A stretch of DNA of 64,000 bases from SPDF01 sp963699825 (GCA_963699825.1 CAVOVI010000008.1:1-64000), one strand, 5' to 3'. Positions 52,248 through 62,496 are shown, numbered from the stretch's first letter. The notes: a model not told the origin generated them from the sequence alone. Numbers and translations: made by a program.

Positions 52248-53525
52248 TCATACCTCGATGATTTGGTCCCGCCGCGTCCCCACGCTCACGTACCGGATGG
52301 GGGCGCCGGCGAGGTCCTGCAGCCGGTCCAGGTACGCCCGCGCCTGCGGAGGAAGATCGGCCATCCGGCGGGCTCCCTCGGTGGACTTCTTCCAGCCCGG
52401 CAACACCTCGTAGACCGGCTCCACCCGCTCCAGCCGCTCCACCTCCGCCGGCAGTTCCTCGCTCAGCTCACCGTCGATCCGGTACTCCGTCCCCACCGGG
52501 ATCTCGCTGAAGCTGTCGAGGACATCGAGCTTGGTGACGGCCAGGCCGGTCAGGCCGTTGACCCGCACCGAATAGCGCACGACGTTGGCGTCAAACCACC
52601 CGCACCGCCGCGGACGCCCGGTCACCGCGCCAAACTCGCCGCCGATGCGCTGCAGCGCCTCCCCGCCCTCTCCCAGCGCCTCCGTGGGAAGCGGCCCGTT
52701 CCCCACGCGCGTCGTGTAGGCCTTCACCACGCCCAGCACGCCGTCGATGGCGGTCGGGCCGATGCCGGAACCGATCGACGCCCCGCCGGCGGTCGTGTTG
52801 GAACTGGTCACGTACGGATAGGTGCCGTGATCCACGTCGAGCAGCGCCCCCTGGGCGCCCTCGAGGAGGACGCGCTTGCCGGACCGCAGCGCCCGGTGCA
52901 CCAGCAGTCCGGTGTCGGTCGCCAGGGGCAGCAGGCGGGGCGCCAGCCGTTCCAGCAGGGCGATATGCTCGTCGAGCGAGGCCGGAGCCGCCCCCATCAT
53001 GGCGAGGAGCCGGTTGGCCCGTTCGAGGCGATTCGTCAGCAGCGCGCGCAACCCGGCGCCGTCCCGCAGGTCGATCACCCGCACGCCCCGTCGGCCGTAC
53101 TTGTCTTCGTACGTCGGGCCGATTCCGCGACCGGTGGTGCCGATCTTCTGCGACTTCTCGCTCGCGGCGTCGAGCAGCTTGTGGTAGGGCAGCACCAGGT
53201 GCGCCCGCTCGGAGATGAACAGGCGCCCGGTCGTATCCACCCCGCGACCAGTCAGCCCGTCGAGTTCGTGGAAGAGGGTCTCCGGATCGAGCACCACGCC
53301 GTTGCCGATGATGCAGCGGGCGCCGGCGTGGAGGATCCCCGAGGGAATCTGCTGCAGGATGAACTGCTCGTCGCCGATCACGACCGTATGCCCGGCGTTG
53401 GCGCCGCCCTGGTACCGCACCACGCAGTCGGCGCGCTCGGAGAGCACGTCGACCAGCTTCCCCTTCCCTTCGTCGCCCCACTGGGCACCCACCACGACGA
53501 CGCAGTGAGTCTTCGGATCGAACAT
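52248..53525 (-). CDS. purA: Adenylosuccinate synthetase
   Basis: 425 residues from ATG 53525 (MFDPKTH), with AGAGG four bases upstream; intact. It makes adenylosuccinate from IMP, aspartate and GTP. Motifs: VVVVGAQWGDEGKGKLVD, QGGANAGHTVVIG, KIGTTGRGIGPTYEDK, EGAQGALLDVDHGTYPYVT, SSNTTAGGASIGSG, TGRPRRCGWFD and LTKLD-type AVTKLDVLD. Probably the first gene of the minus-strand run to 46257. Confidence 0.97.
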   Translation of the reverse strand: MFDPKTHCVVVVGAQWGDEGKGKLVDVLSERADCVVRYQGGANAGHTVVIGDEQFILQQIPSGILHAGARCIIGNGVVLDPETLFHELDGLTGRGVDTTGRLFISERAHLVLPYHKLLDAASEKSQKIGTTGRGIGPTYEDKYGRRGVRVIDLRDGAGLRALLTNRLERANRLLAMMGAAPASLDEHIALLERLAPRLLPLATDTGLLVHRALRSGKRVLLEGAQGALLDVDHGTYPYVTSSNTTAGGASIGSGIGPTAIDGVLGVVKAYTTRVGNGPLPTEALGEGGEALQRIGGEFGAVTGRPRRCGWFDANVVRYSVRVNGLTGLAVTKLDVLDSFSEIPVGTEYRIDGELSEELPAEVERLERVEPVYEVLPGWKKSTEGARRMADLPPQARAYLDRLQDLAGAPIRYVSVGTRRDQIIEV

Positions 53526-53556
53526 GGGTCCTCTCACGGGCTCAGGCCAACGAAAA

Positions 53557-53574
53557 GGGCCCCTCGCGGGGCCC
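53557..53574 (-). terminator. Rho-independent terminator after the M28 peptidase gene
   Basis: Perfect GGGCCCCGC/GCGGGGCCC hairpin followed on the minus strand by TTTT. It ends the long ribosomal-protein-to-peptidase unit and separates it from purA. Confidence 0.85.
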
Positions 53575-53615
53575 GTGTATCCTCAGGGAAAAGCTAGTTG
53601 GCGCCGGCCTCCGGG

Positions 53616-54699
53616 TCAAATCGGGCCTGCGACCAGCCGCCCCACCGCCTCCGCCGTCGTGAACTCCATCCCGGCGGGGGTATCCCGCGGCGTGTGGATG
53701 TGCCGGAGTGTCCCCCAGTCGAGCCGGGCCACCGTCAGGGCAGCCGCGCCGGTCTGCGAGAGGGGTCGGCTGTCCACATACGCCCAGAGCGGCTGCCTCC
53801 GCTCCTTGATGACAGGGGCGACATCGGCCAGCGCCCCGGCCACGGAGCCCGACCACCGCGCCCCCGGGGCGTCGTGCGACAGGAGGTAGAGCACCCCCTG
53901 ATCGTCGATCGTGTCGAGGTTGATGACTTCGACCCCGACCAGCTGCGGGGCCATACTCCCGCGCGAAGATCCTCGACCCGACGAGCCCGAATTCCTCCGC
54001 CCCGGTGATCAGGATGCCGACCCCCTCGGCCGGGGCGGTCTCTGCCGCCACCAGTGCCGCCAGGAGCCCCGAACCGTTGTCCCGCGCCCCCTGGGAGGTC
54101 CCGCGCAGCGCACCGCGTGCCGAGAGCCCGCAGGCGATGAGGGCCAGCACCGCGGCATACGAGATCGTGTCCCCAGCCACAGGACCCCAGAGTCTGACGA
54201 CCGCAAGCGCGGTGAGGGTGAGAATCGCCAGCACCACGACGACGGCGCCGATGACGCGTCCGGCCATCGAGTGCCCCTGAGCCTTTGTGTCGAGGTGCGC
54301 CACGATCCACCGGCGGACCGGTGCATCCCCCCGGGTCGCGACGAGGTTGGCGTCCTCTCGCACGCCGCCGCCGAGCGACGACCAGCCGAGCGCCGTCCCA
54401 CGCACCAGCATCGCGAGTGCCGCCAGGCCGAATATCCACGCGACGAGCGCCGCCCATGGGGGTGCGCCCGGTACGGTGGTGAGTGGAATCTGGATGAGGG
54501 TCAGCCAGCCGAGTCCGGCCCCGAACATCGGCATGGCGTTGAGGCTGGATGGAAAGAAGGTGAACGGCTGTTCCTCGACCGCGTAGCCGAGCGTACGGAG
54601 ATGGTCCGCAATGAGGCGCCGGGCGTCCGCCGCAGCCGGGGTCCCCGCCTCGCGAGGGGCGTCGAGCACCAGCGCCAGCAGCTCGCGGGCGCGCGCCAC
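53616..54699 (-). CDS. M28-family zinc peptidase with internal membrane segments (one frameshift)
   Basis: About 361 residues from GTG 54699, two bases after the pilT-like stop; one break near 53950. An N-terminal helical region is followed by AHLDTKAQGHS (first zinc His-x-Asp), SQGARDNGSGLLA (bridging Asp), ITGAEEFGLVGS (Glu pair), EVINLDTID (Asp) and HIHTPRDTP (final His), all M28 ligands. Between the first and second metal motifs are membrane helices (VIGAVVVVLAILTLTALAVV and AAVLALIACGLSA) and before the first another pair, so it is a polytopic membrane aminopeptidase-like enzyme. Confidence 0.85.
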
Positions 54700-54701
54700 C
54701 G

Positions 54702-55773
54702 CTAGCGCGCCTTCTTGCGCCGGTCGCGACCTGCCGGTTCGGTCTCGCCTCGTGCCGCCGCCTGGGAGGTCTCCTCCGTGATGAGTCCCTCCTTCAACAA
54801 GTCGGCGAGGTGCTGTTCGAAGGTCTGCATGCCATGCTGGTCCCGCCCATTCGCCATCAACTTCCGGAGATCGCCCCATTTCGAGGGATCCTTGATGCAG
54901 GCCTTCACCTCCGGCGTCCCCACCAGGATCTCGATGGCTGCCACCCGTCCTTCCTCGTCGACCCTCGGAAGCAGCTGCTGCGAAATGATGCCCTTCAACG
55001 CCTCCGACAACCGGACCCGGCCGATGTCACGCTCCTCGGGCTGGAACATGGCCACCATCCGTTCGATGGTGGTCGGGACATCGGGCGTCGGCATCGCGGA
55101 GATGACAAGGTGCCCGGTCTCCGCCGCCTTGACCGCAATATCGGCCGTCTCCGGATCACGCATTTCACCGATGAGAATGACGTCGGGATCCTGCCGGAGT
55201 GCGGCGCGAAGGCCGATGGCCATGCTCGCCGTGTCCACGCCGACTTCCCGCTGGGTCACCGAACAGTTGACGTCCCGGTGCAGGAATTCGATCGGGTTCT
55301 CGATGGTGACGACGTGCTTCTGCTTAGTCCGGTTGATGTGCTCGATGATGGCAGCCACCGTGCTCGTCTTGCCGCTCCCGCTGACACCGGTCACCAGGAC
55401 CAGTCCCCGCTCCGCCTCGGCAAGGGTAGAGACAACCTCGGGCAGGCCGAGCGAGGCCACGGAGGGGACGGCGAAGGGGATGACGCGCATCACGATCATG
55501 AACGAGGAACGCTGGCGCAGGACGTTGACCCGGAAGCGACCCACGCCCGGCATGCCCCAGGAGCAGTCGAAATCGCGGAGCCGGTCCAGATCCGCACGAT
55601 CCTCCTCGCTCGGGATCAGCTTGTGCGCGATGGCGCGCGTCTGGTCCGGCGTGAGGCGCTGCTTGGTGAGGGGGACGAGCCGGCCGTTGATGCGGGCGCG
55701 GAAGACGTCGCCCGGCCTTGATGTGCAGATCCGATGCGCCTCGTTCGACGGCAGCCTTGATGATTTTTTCCAT
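54702..55773 (-). CDS. pilT: PilT-like twitching-motility ATPase (one frameshift)
   Basis: About 356 residues from ATG 55773; one break near 55713, just after MEKIIKAAVERGASDLHIKAG. The retraction-ATPase fold has Walker A GVSGSGKTST, the Asp box VTIENPIEFL and Walker B VILIGEMRDPETADIAVKAA, then GHLVISAMPTPDVPTTIERM. At this His-box position PilT normally reads T-L-H-T-N; here the His is Pro, which may affect the ATPase. The C-terminal tail is basic (GRDRRKKAR). It sits downstream of trpS (six-base gap) and upstream of the M28 gene. No other pilus gene is in the window. Confidence 0.85.
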
Positions 55774-55779
55774 GGAACC

Positions 55780-56782
55780 TCAAGCCCTCGCAGTGGTGGG
55801 CGGCAGGAATCCCATTCGCGACTTCACCTCGCGGAGCGTCTCACCCGCCACGGCGCGCGCCCGCGCCGCGCCGTCGGCCAGCACCGCGCGCACGGCGCCC
55901 TTCGTCGGCCCGCAGCGCCTCCGCCCGCTCGCGGATGGGCGCGAGCGCGGTGGAGATGTTCTCCGCGAGCACCCGCTTGCAGTCGATGCAGCCCCATTCG
56001 GCGCCTCGACACTTGCGCGCGACCTCGGTGACGGTCTCGGGCGGCGAAAAGTGCTTGTGCAGCGAATAGATGTTGCAGACATCGGGGTTGCCCGGGTCCT
56101 TCTTGGTCACGCGCGCCGGGTCGGTCACCGCGGGCCGGAGCTTCTGCCAGATCTCCTCAGGGCTCTCGAGCAGCCCGATGGTGTTGCCGAGACTCTTGGA
56201 CATCTTCGACTGCCCGTCGAGTCCCATGATGCGGCGCGCCGGGGTCAGCAGCGACTGCGGTTCCAGCAGATAGTCGGTGCCCCCGCCGTAGCTGGCGTTC
56301 CAGCGCCGCGCGATCACGCGCGCCAGCTCGAGATGCTGCAGCTGGTCGTCGCCCACCGGCACCTGGTCCGCCCGGTAGAGCAGGATGTCCGCCGCCATCA
56401 GGATGGGATAGTTGAAGAGTCCGGCGGGGATGCTCTCCATCCGCTGGGACTTGTCCTTGAACTGCGTCATCCGCTCCAGTTCGCCGAGCGGCGTCACGGA
56501 CGTCAGCAGCCACATCAGTTCGGTGTGCTCGGGCACATGCGACTGGACGAACAGCGTCGCCCGCGCCGGGTCGATGCCCGCCGCCAGCAGTCCGATGGCC
56601 ATGTCGAGGGTGCGCCGCTCGAGCGTCTCGGCGTCGTGCTGCCCGGTGATGGCGTGGAGGTCAACGATGGAAAAGAAGCACTCGTGGCGGCCCTGGAGCG
56701 CCACCCAGTTCTGGACGGCGCCCAGCCAGTTACCGATGTGCAGGTCGCCAGAGGGTTGGATTCCGGAAAATATGCGGGGCAT
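55780..56782 (-). CDS. trpS: Tryptophanyl-tRNA synthetase (one frameshift)
   Basis: About 334 residues. Class I synthetase: RIFSGIQPSGDLHIGNWLGA contains the HIGH-type site, and MSKS appears as GLDGQSKMSKSLGNTI. Also DQVPVGDDQLQHLELARVIA and CKRVLAENISTAL near the end. The break near 55905 separates RERAEALRADEG from AVRAVLADGAARARAVAGE and the true C-terminus, MGFLPPTTARA. ATG 56782. It follows map (53-base gap) and is followed by the pilT-like gene. Confidence 0.95.
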
Positions 56783-56835
56783 GCGGTAAGCTACCAATCC
56801 GTCAGTGGCGCCGCAAGTGAATATCGGGGAATGAC

Positions 56836-57594
56836 TTAGTGGGCTTGCGTCAAAATCCTCGGCCCGTTCGCCGTCACCGCCACCGTGTGCTCGAAATGCG
56901 CCGAGAGACTGCCGTCGGCCGTGACGACCGTCCACTTGTCGGGGAGCGTCTTGGTGGCCGGTGCCCCCATCGTGATCATCGGCTCGATGGCGATGGTCAT
57001 CCCCTCGAGGAGCCGCGGCCCGCGCTTCGGGCTTCCGTAGTTCGGCACCTGCGGTTCCTCGTGAAATCGCGGCACCGATCCCGTGCCCCACCAGCTCGCG
57101 CACCACCCCGTACCCCGCCCCTTCGGCCACCGTCTGCACCGCGTGCCCGATATCGCCGATGTGGTTGCCGATCCGCGCCGCCGCGATGCCGGCGACGAGG
57201 CTCTCCTGCGTCACGGCCAGGAGCCGCTCGGTTTCGGGGGAGACTTCCCCGACGCCGATCGTCGTGGCCGAGTCGGCGTGCAGGCCGTCGAAGTACACGC
57301 CGACGTCGACGCTGACGATGTTGCCCTCACGAAGCACCCGCTTCTTCGAGGGGATGCCGTGGACGATTTCCTGGTTGATGGAGGTGCAGAGGGTCTTGGG
57401 AAAGCCGTACAGCCCCTTGAACGACGGCGTGGCACCGTCGTGACTCCGGATGAACTCCTCGGCCATCCGGTCGAGATCCTCGGTGGACATCCCCGGACCC
57501 GGTCTCACGGCGCAGCAGGTCGAGCACGCCGTACACGATGGAGCCCGGCATGGGCCATCGTCTCGATTTCGCGGGGGGACTTGAGGGTGATCAT
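56836..57594 (-). CDS. map: Methionine aminopeptidase (frameshifts)
   Basis: About 252 residues when two breaks (near 57545 and 57075) are repaired. It removes the initiator methionine. Start ATG 57594 overlaps the adk stop (ATGA): MITLKSPREIETM. Metal ligands lie in SVDVGVYFDGLHADSATTIG (two Asp), VVRELVGHGIG (His), IAIEPMITMG (Glu) and SAHFEHTVAVT (Glu). Also NQEIVHGIPS, the usual substrate-site His. The gene follows adk in the normal spc-operon order. Confidence 0.95.
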
Positions 57595-58164
57595 GAGTCC
57601 TGCAGCGCCAGCGCGCGGCGCACCCGCGTCGCGATGTCGTCCACCGGCCCCACGGCGGGAATCCTGACGAGACTCCCGCGCTGCTCGTACCAGGCCAGCA
57701 CCGGCGCCGTCTGCTCCCGGTAGCTCTGCAGCCGCGTGGCAACCGCCTTCGGATCGTCGTCCGCGCGACCCTCGATGCCCTCGCCGGCGCTCGATGCGCC
57801 CGAGGATCTCCGCGTCCGGCACGTCGAAGAAGAGCACGGCGTTGAGCTTGCGACCCCGCTCCGCGAGCAGCCGTTCCATCCCCTCGGCCTGCGGGATGGT
57901 CCGGACCACGCCGTCGAAGATCACCCCGTTTGCCGCGGCCGGTCGGTCGAGCTCCTCCTGGATCACACCCAGGATGATGTCGTCGCTGACCAGCTTGCCG
58001 GCTTCCATGACCGCCTTGGCCTTCAGCCCCAGCGGGGTCCCGCGACTCACGGCGTCGCGCAGGAGGTTCCCGGTCGCGAAGGTGGGCACTCCCAGCGCCT
58101 CGGAGAGCAACGCGCCCTGGGTGCCTTTCCCGGCCCCCGGAGGGCCCATGAGGAGGATATCCAT
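57591..58164 (-). CDS. adk: Adenylate kinase (one frameshift)
   Basis: About 191 residues after repair of a break near 57785 (LGRIERR into AGEGIEGRADDDP). It interconverts ATP, ADP and AMP. P-loop MGPPGAGKGTQ, LRDAVSRGTPLG, VIFDGVVRTIPQAEG (the more usual F-D-G-F-P/R-T form), and C-terminal ATRLQSYREQTAPVL. The short lid has no zinc cysteines. ATG 58164, after secY with a ~120-base spacer holding a hairpin repeat. Confidence 0.95.
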
Positions 58165-58179
58165 GCTGCCGTCTCCATT

Positions 58180-58283
58180 CCCAAAAAAGGACGGAGGACT
58201 GAGGACGGAGATCGGGGACTCGATTGACGTTGCCGCCTCAGTCCTCAATCTCCCGTCCGCAGTCCTCGGCCCCGCGTTTCAGC
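58180..58283. repeat. Inverted repeat between secY and adk
   Basis: GGACGGAGGACTGAGGACGG, then, about 30 bases later, CTCAGTCCTC and CCCGTCCGCAGTCCTCG: imperfect inverted arms. It is spaced so that it could be a small palindromic element or a partial attenuator within the operon. Confidence 0.55.
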
Positions 58284-59598
58284 CTAGATGAACCGCTGCT
58301 GCCGTCCGCGGAACTTGACCCGGCCCGACTTCATGAAGCCGTCGTACTTGCGGAGCTGGCGATGCTGCTCGATCTGCGACAGCGTGTCGAGGAGCACGCC
58401 GACCACGATCAGCACCGAGGTGCCGCCGAACTGCTGCTGGACGCCGATCTTGGCGCTCAGGAAGATCGGGAGCAGGGCCACCGCGGCGAGGAAGATCGCG
58501 CCCGGCAGGGTGATCCGCACCAGCACGTCGTCGATGTAGTCGGCGGTGCTCGCGCCCGGCTTCACGCCGGGAATGAATCCACCCTGCTTCTTCAGGTTCT
58601 CCGCCACGTCCACCGAATTGAAGATGATGGAGGTGTAGAAGTAGCTGAACAGCAGGATCATCAGCGCGAAGATGATGCTGTACGGCAGGCTGCCCGGATC
58701 GAAGAACCCGGCCACATCGCGCAGCAGCGGGCTCTTGGTGAAGCTGGCCAGCGTGCCGGGGACGATGATGATCGTCTGGGCGAAGATGATCGGCATCACG
58801 CTCGGCCGTGATGAGCCGGATCGGGATGAACGTCTTCTGCCCTTCGCGGATCCGGCCCCGCCCCATGACCTTGCGGGGAATCTGGATCGGGATCCGGCGG
58901 GCCGCGATCGTCATGGCCGCCGTGGCCGCCACGATGGCGACGAGCGCGGCCAGGTAGAAGATGGCGCCGATCGGCGAGACCACGCTGCCCTTGATGAGCG
59001 AGATGAGCTGCAGCATCCCGGGCCAGAGCCGCTCGAGGATCGAGAAGGTGATGAGGAGGCTCATCCCGTTGCCGATGCCCCGCTCGGTGATCTGCTCGCC
59101 GAGCCACATGACGAAGATGGCGCCGACGGTCAGCGTCACCACCATCACCATCCGCGAGACGAAGTTCGGGTTGGCGACGGCGCCCGGAATCGACTCGGTG
59201 AAGAGCGTGAAGGTGTAGGCCTGGGCAAACGAGATGAACACCGTGGTGTACCGGGTCCACTGCGTGATCTTCTTCCGGCCTTCCTCTTCCTTCTGCATCT
59301 TGCTGATGGTCGGCACGACGCCGCCGACCAGCTGGAAGATGATCGAGGCGGAGATGTACGGCATGATGCCCAGGGCGAAGACCGTCGCGCGCGACAGGCC
59401 GCCGCCGAGCATGTCGTACAAGCCGAAGAACCCGGCGGCTGCCGAGTTCCGGATGAAGTCCGAGAGCGCCTGGACGTTGACGCCCGGCGCGGCGATGTGC
59501 GCACCGATCCGGTAGATGACCAGGGCCAGCAGCGTGAACAGGAGCTTGCGCTTCAGCTCCGGATCAAACGAAAACGTCGGAGTGTTGGGAGCAGTCAC
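58284..59598 (-). CDS. secY: Protein translocase subunit SecY (one frameshift)
   Basis: About 438 residues from GTG 59598; one break near 58803, in the loop after FIPIRLITA. The channel subunit of the Sec translocon. Ten membrane helices are readable, with typical SecY blocks: LLFTLLALVIYRIGAHIAAP, GFFGLYDMLGGGLSRATVFALG, IMPYISASIIFQLV, GNGMSLLITF, VMPIIFAQTIII and the C-terminal RVKFRGRQQRFI tail. The order rplO-secY-adk-map is standard. Confidence 0.97.
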
Positions 59599-60072
59599 TT
59601 ACGCCTCAACGCTGCCGCCGGCCGCCTCGATCTTGGCGCGAGCCGCGGCAGACACCGGAATCCCGCGGACGGCGTAGGCCCGAGCGGCCTCCCCCGTACC
59701 GAGGATCTTGACCACCTGCTCGGCATTCTGATCAGCCCCGCCTCGGTCAGCGTCTCGGGAGTCACGTCGCCGCCCGCGACCGCCGACAGGCGGGCCAGGT
59801 TGATCGGCATCGCGGTCACCTTGAACGGGTTCGTGAAGCCCCGCTTCGGCAGGCGCCGGTACATCGGCATCTGCCCGCCTTCGAAGCCCGGGTTGGTCGA
59901 GCCGCCCGTCCGGGCCTTGTGACCCTTGTGGCCCTTGCCCGACGTCTTGCCGAGGCCGGAGCCCGGGCCGCGACCGATCCGCCGGCGCGCCTGTGGTCGA
60001 GCCCGGGTGCCGGCTGCAGGTTCGACAGGGTGACCGACGGGGTCGCCGCTTCCTTCGCCTTCGCTTCGCCAT
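59599..60072 (-). CDS. rplO: 50S ribosomal protein L15 (uL15; frameshifts)
   Basis: About 156 residues after repair of breaks near 60065, 59990 and 59735. Start ATG 60072 overlaps the rpmD stop (TGATG). It binds 23S rRNA. Seen: VTLSNLQPAPGS, GRGPGSGLGKTSGKGHKG, RTGGSTNPGFEGGQMPMYRR, LPKRGFTNPF, then RNAEQVVKILGTGEAARAY and the stop after EAAGGSVEA. Confidence 0.93.
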   Translation of the reverse strand: MAKRRRRKRRPRRSPCRTCSRHPGSTTGAPADRSRPGLRPRQDVGQGPQGSQGPDGRLDQPGLRRRADADVPAPAEAGLHEPVQGDRDADQPGPPVGGRGRRRDSRDADRGGADQNAEQVVKILGTGEAARAYAVRGIPVSAAARAKIEAAGGSVEA

Positions 60073-60332
60073 CACGCCTCCTGCGCCGGCGTCACCTCGA
60101 CGAGGTGCCGCACCTTGAAGAGCATCCCGCGGACACCGGCCGAGTTGTCGAGCTCGACGGTCTGCTGGTGATGCCGAAGTCCGAGCGACGCCAGCGTCCG
60201 CCGCATGGTGTCGGCGTGGCCGATCCCGGAGCGGATCTGCTTGACCTTGATACGCTTCGCCGTCTTTTCGTCTGGAATCGTGGCGGCGTGGTGCTTGGGG
60301 CCCTGCCGCCCGACGACTGGATTGCGTCCCAT
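60072..60332 (-). CDS. rpmD: 50S ribosomal protein L30 (uL30) with N-terminal extension
   Basis: 86 residues, intact. The L30 core (RIKVKQIRSGIGHADTMRRT, LASLGLRHHQQTVELDN, VRGMLFKVRHLVEV) is preceded by about 26 residues (MGRNPVVGRQGPKHHAATIP) that the usual ~60-residue protein lacks. Start three bases after the rpsE stop. Confidence 0.93.
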   Translation of the reverse strand: MGRNPVVGRQGPKHHAATIPDEKTAKRIKVKQIRSGIGHADTMRRTLASLGLRHHQQTVELDNSAGVRGMLFKVRHLVEVTPAQEA

Positions 60333-60335
60333 GGC

Positions 60336-60972
60336 TCAGCCCTCCTGACGCGGCTTGTAGCCGAGGTCGCTGACTTCGATGCCCCGCTCACGCGCCACCT
60401 GGCGTACCGACACCAGCCGCGAGAGCCCGTCCATCGTCGCGCCGACCATGTTGTGCGGATTCGGGGAGCCGAGGCTCTTGGTCAGGATGTCGGTGATGCC
60501 GGCGCACGCCAGCACCGTCCGGACCGGACCGCCCGCGATGACGCCGGTACCCGCGGACGGCGGGCTTGAGCAGCACCCGGCCGGCGCCGTGCTCGCCGAT
60601 GATCTCGTGCGGGATCGTCGCGCCCGTGCGGGGCACCTCGATCATGTTCCGCTTGGCGGCGTCCACCGCCTTGCGGACCGCCTCCGACACTTCGTTGGCC
60701 TTGCCGGTCGCGACGCCCACCTTGCCCTTGCCGTCGCCGACGGCCACGAGCGCGTTGAACGAGAACCGCCGGCCGCCCTTGACGACCTTGGCGACGCGAT
60801 TGATCGACACCACGTTCTCGACGAGGTCGCTGCCCCGGTCCCGGTCGCGGTCACGCCGGGGTCCCCGGTCGCGATCGTTGCGGCCGCCGCGGCCACGCCG
60901 CTGCGGCTGCGAGGGCGCTTCCGTCGGCGCCTCGGTGGTGGTGCCTGGGACTGCTGCCTTTTCGTCAGCCAT
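60336..60972 (-). CDS. rpsE: 30S ribosomal protein S5 (uS5; one frameshift)
   Basis: About 212 residues with one break near 60558 (LLKPA into GTGVIAGGPVRTVLACAG). S5 helps decoding fidelity. An N-terminal low-complexity extension (~50 residues, rich in Arg, Asp and Gly: QRRGRGGRNDRDRGPRRDRD) precedes the S5 core LVENVVSINRVAKVVKGGRR, FNALVAVGDGKGKVG and ends LGYKPRQEG. ATG 60972 lies one base after the rplR stop. Confidence 0.95.
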
Positions 60973-60973
60973 G

Positions 60974-61346
60974 CTAGAACTCCAGTCCGCCGGCGCGCGC
61001 GCCGTCGGCGACCGCCTGCACGCGGCCATGGTACCGGTAACCTGCCCGGTCGAAGACCACCGTCGTGATGCCCGCGGCCTTCGCCTTCTCCGCGATGAGC
61101 TTCCCGACGGCCTTGGCGCGGGCCACCTTGCCCGTGCCCTCGACGGCGATCCCCTCGCTGTTGTCCGTCACGCCGAGGATCGTCACGCCGAGATCGTCGT
61201 TGACGAGCTGGGCGTAGATGTGCTTCAGCGACCGGAAGACCACCAGCCGCGGACGCTCCGGCGTGCCGGCGACCTTCTGCCGGACGCGGAGGTGGCGGCG
61301 GTAGCGCTGTTCCCGGCGCGTCTTCGGGTGCGTGAATCGCGCGCAT
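60974..61346 (-). CDS. rplR: 50S ribosomal protein L18 (uL18; one frameshift)
   Basis: About 124 residues with a break near 61335. The corrected N-terminus is RFTHPKTRREQRYRRHLRVR, then PERPRLVVFRSLKHIYAQLV, IAEKAKAAGITTVVFDRAGY and RYHGRVQAVADGARAGGLEF. L18 binds 5S rRNA. Start two bases after the rplF stop. Confidence 0.95.
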
Positions 61347-61348
61347 GC

Positions 61349-61891
61349 CTACTTCGCTCCTGTCTTGCCGGCCTTACGCCGGACCTGCTCACCCTGGTAC
61401 CGGATGCCCTTGCCCTTGTAGGGCTCGGGCGGCCGGACGGACCGGATCTCGGCGGCGACCTGCCCGACGAGTTCCTTGCTCGCGCCCTGGATCTGCACCA
61501 CCGTGTTGTTCTCGACCGTGATCTTGATGCCCGTCCGGCGCCTTGAACGGCACCTGGTGCGACAGACCGACGATGAGGTTGATGCCGTACGGCTTCATCT
61601 CCGCCTTGTACCCGACGCCCTGGAGCTCCAGGACCTTCTGGTAGCCCGGCGGTGACGCCCTCGACCATGTTGGCCACGAGCGTCCGCGTCAGGCCGTGCA
61701 GCGCCTTGTGCCGCTTCTCGTCGCTCGGGCGCTCGACGGTCACCTGCCCGTCCGCCATGGAGACGTTCATCTCGCCGGGCAGGTCCCGGGCGAGCTCGCC
61801 CTTGGGGCCCTTGACCGCGATCCGATTGCCCGTCGAGGGCCACCGTCACGCCCGCCGGAACCGCCACGGGCCGCTTGCCGATACGCGACAT
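61349..61891 (-). CDS. rplF: 50S ribosomal protein L6 (uL6; at least three frameshifts)
   Basis: About 181 residues when breaks near 61832, 61650 and 61540 are repaired. Starts MSRIGKRPVAVPAGVTV; the restored body reads RIAVKGPKGELARDLPGEMN, RHKALHGLTRTLVANMVEGV, LQGVGYKAEMKPYGINLIVG, and ends PPEPYKGKGIRYQGEQVRRK. L6 helps form the factor-binding region near the sarcin-ricin loop. Confidence 0.93.
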
Positions 61892-61899
61892 GTCGCCTC

Positions 61900-62295
61900 C
61901 TACCAGACGACGGCGAGGAGCTCGCCGCCGAGGTTGGCGGTGCGCGCCTCCGGTCCGTCATGAGGCCCTTGGGCGTCGAGACGATGGCCATGCCGAGGCC
62001 GTTCTTGACCCGGGGGATCTCGCGGCACTTCACGTAGCTGCCGGAGGCCCGGGGTCGAGACGCGCCGCAGCTCCCGGATCACCGGCAGCTCGTTGTGGTA
62101 CTTGAGGTACAGCCGCAGCACGCCGCGACCGCCGTCCTCGAGCACCTTGCAGTCGGCGATGTAGTGATTGTCGCGAAGCAGGCGCGCCAGCTCGACCTTG
62201 AGCTTGGACACCGGCACATCGACTCGCCGGTGGCCCGCGGAGCAGGCGTTCCGGATGCGAGTCAGCATATCCGCGACGGGATCTGTCATGCTCAT
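61900..62295 (-). CDS. rpsH: 30S ribosomal protein S8 (uS8; frameshifts)
   Basis: About 132 residues with breaks near 62045 and 61945. MTDPVADMLTRIRNACSAGH at the start, YLKYHNELPVIRELRRVSTP in the middle, and the C-terminal hallmarks IPRVKNGLGMAIVSTPKGLM and ANLGGELLAVVW in two frames. S8 binds 16S rRNA and in many bacteria represses the spc operon. A second ATG lies two codons inside. Confidence 0.94.
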   Translation of the reverse strand: MSMTDPVADMLTRIRNACSAGHRRVDVPVSKLKVELARLLRDNHYIADCKVLEDGGRGVLRLYLKYHNELPVIRELRRVSTPGLRQLREVPRDPPGQERPRHGHRLDAQGPHDGPEARTANLGGELLAVVW

Positions 62296-62310
62296 GTTAC
62301 TTGCGTCCCC

Positions 62311-62496
62311 TTACCAACTGGCCTTGCGCACGCCCGGGATTTCCCCCTTCAGCGCGAGCTCTCGGAAGCAGATTCGGCAGAGGCCGAACTTGCGCAGGAC
62401 TGCCCGTGACCGCCCACACCGCGCACAGCGGCGGACGGCGCGCACCTTGAACTTCGGCGTGCGCTTGGCTCGTTCGATCCAACTGGTCTTTGCCAT
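62311..62496 (-). CDS. rpsN: 30S ribosomal protein S14, zinc-binding type Z (uS14)
   Basis: 61 residues, intact: MAKTSWIERAKRTPKFKVRA, then CARCGR and CRICF, forming the C-x2-C ... C-x2-C zinc site of the short type, ending LKGEIPGVRKASW. Located between rplE and rpsH as expected. Confidence 0.97.
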   Translation of the reverse strand: MAKTSWIERAKRTPKFKVRAVRRCARCGRSRAVLRKFGLCRICFRELALKGEIPGVRKASW

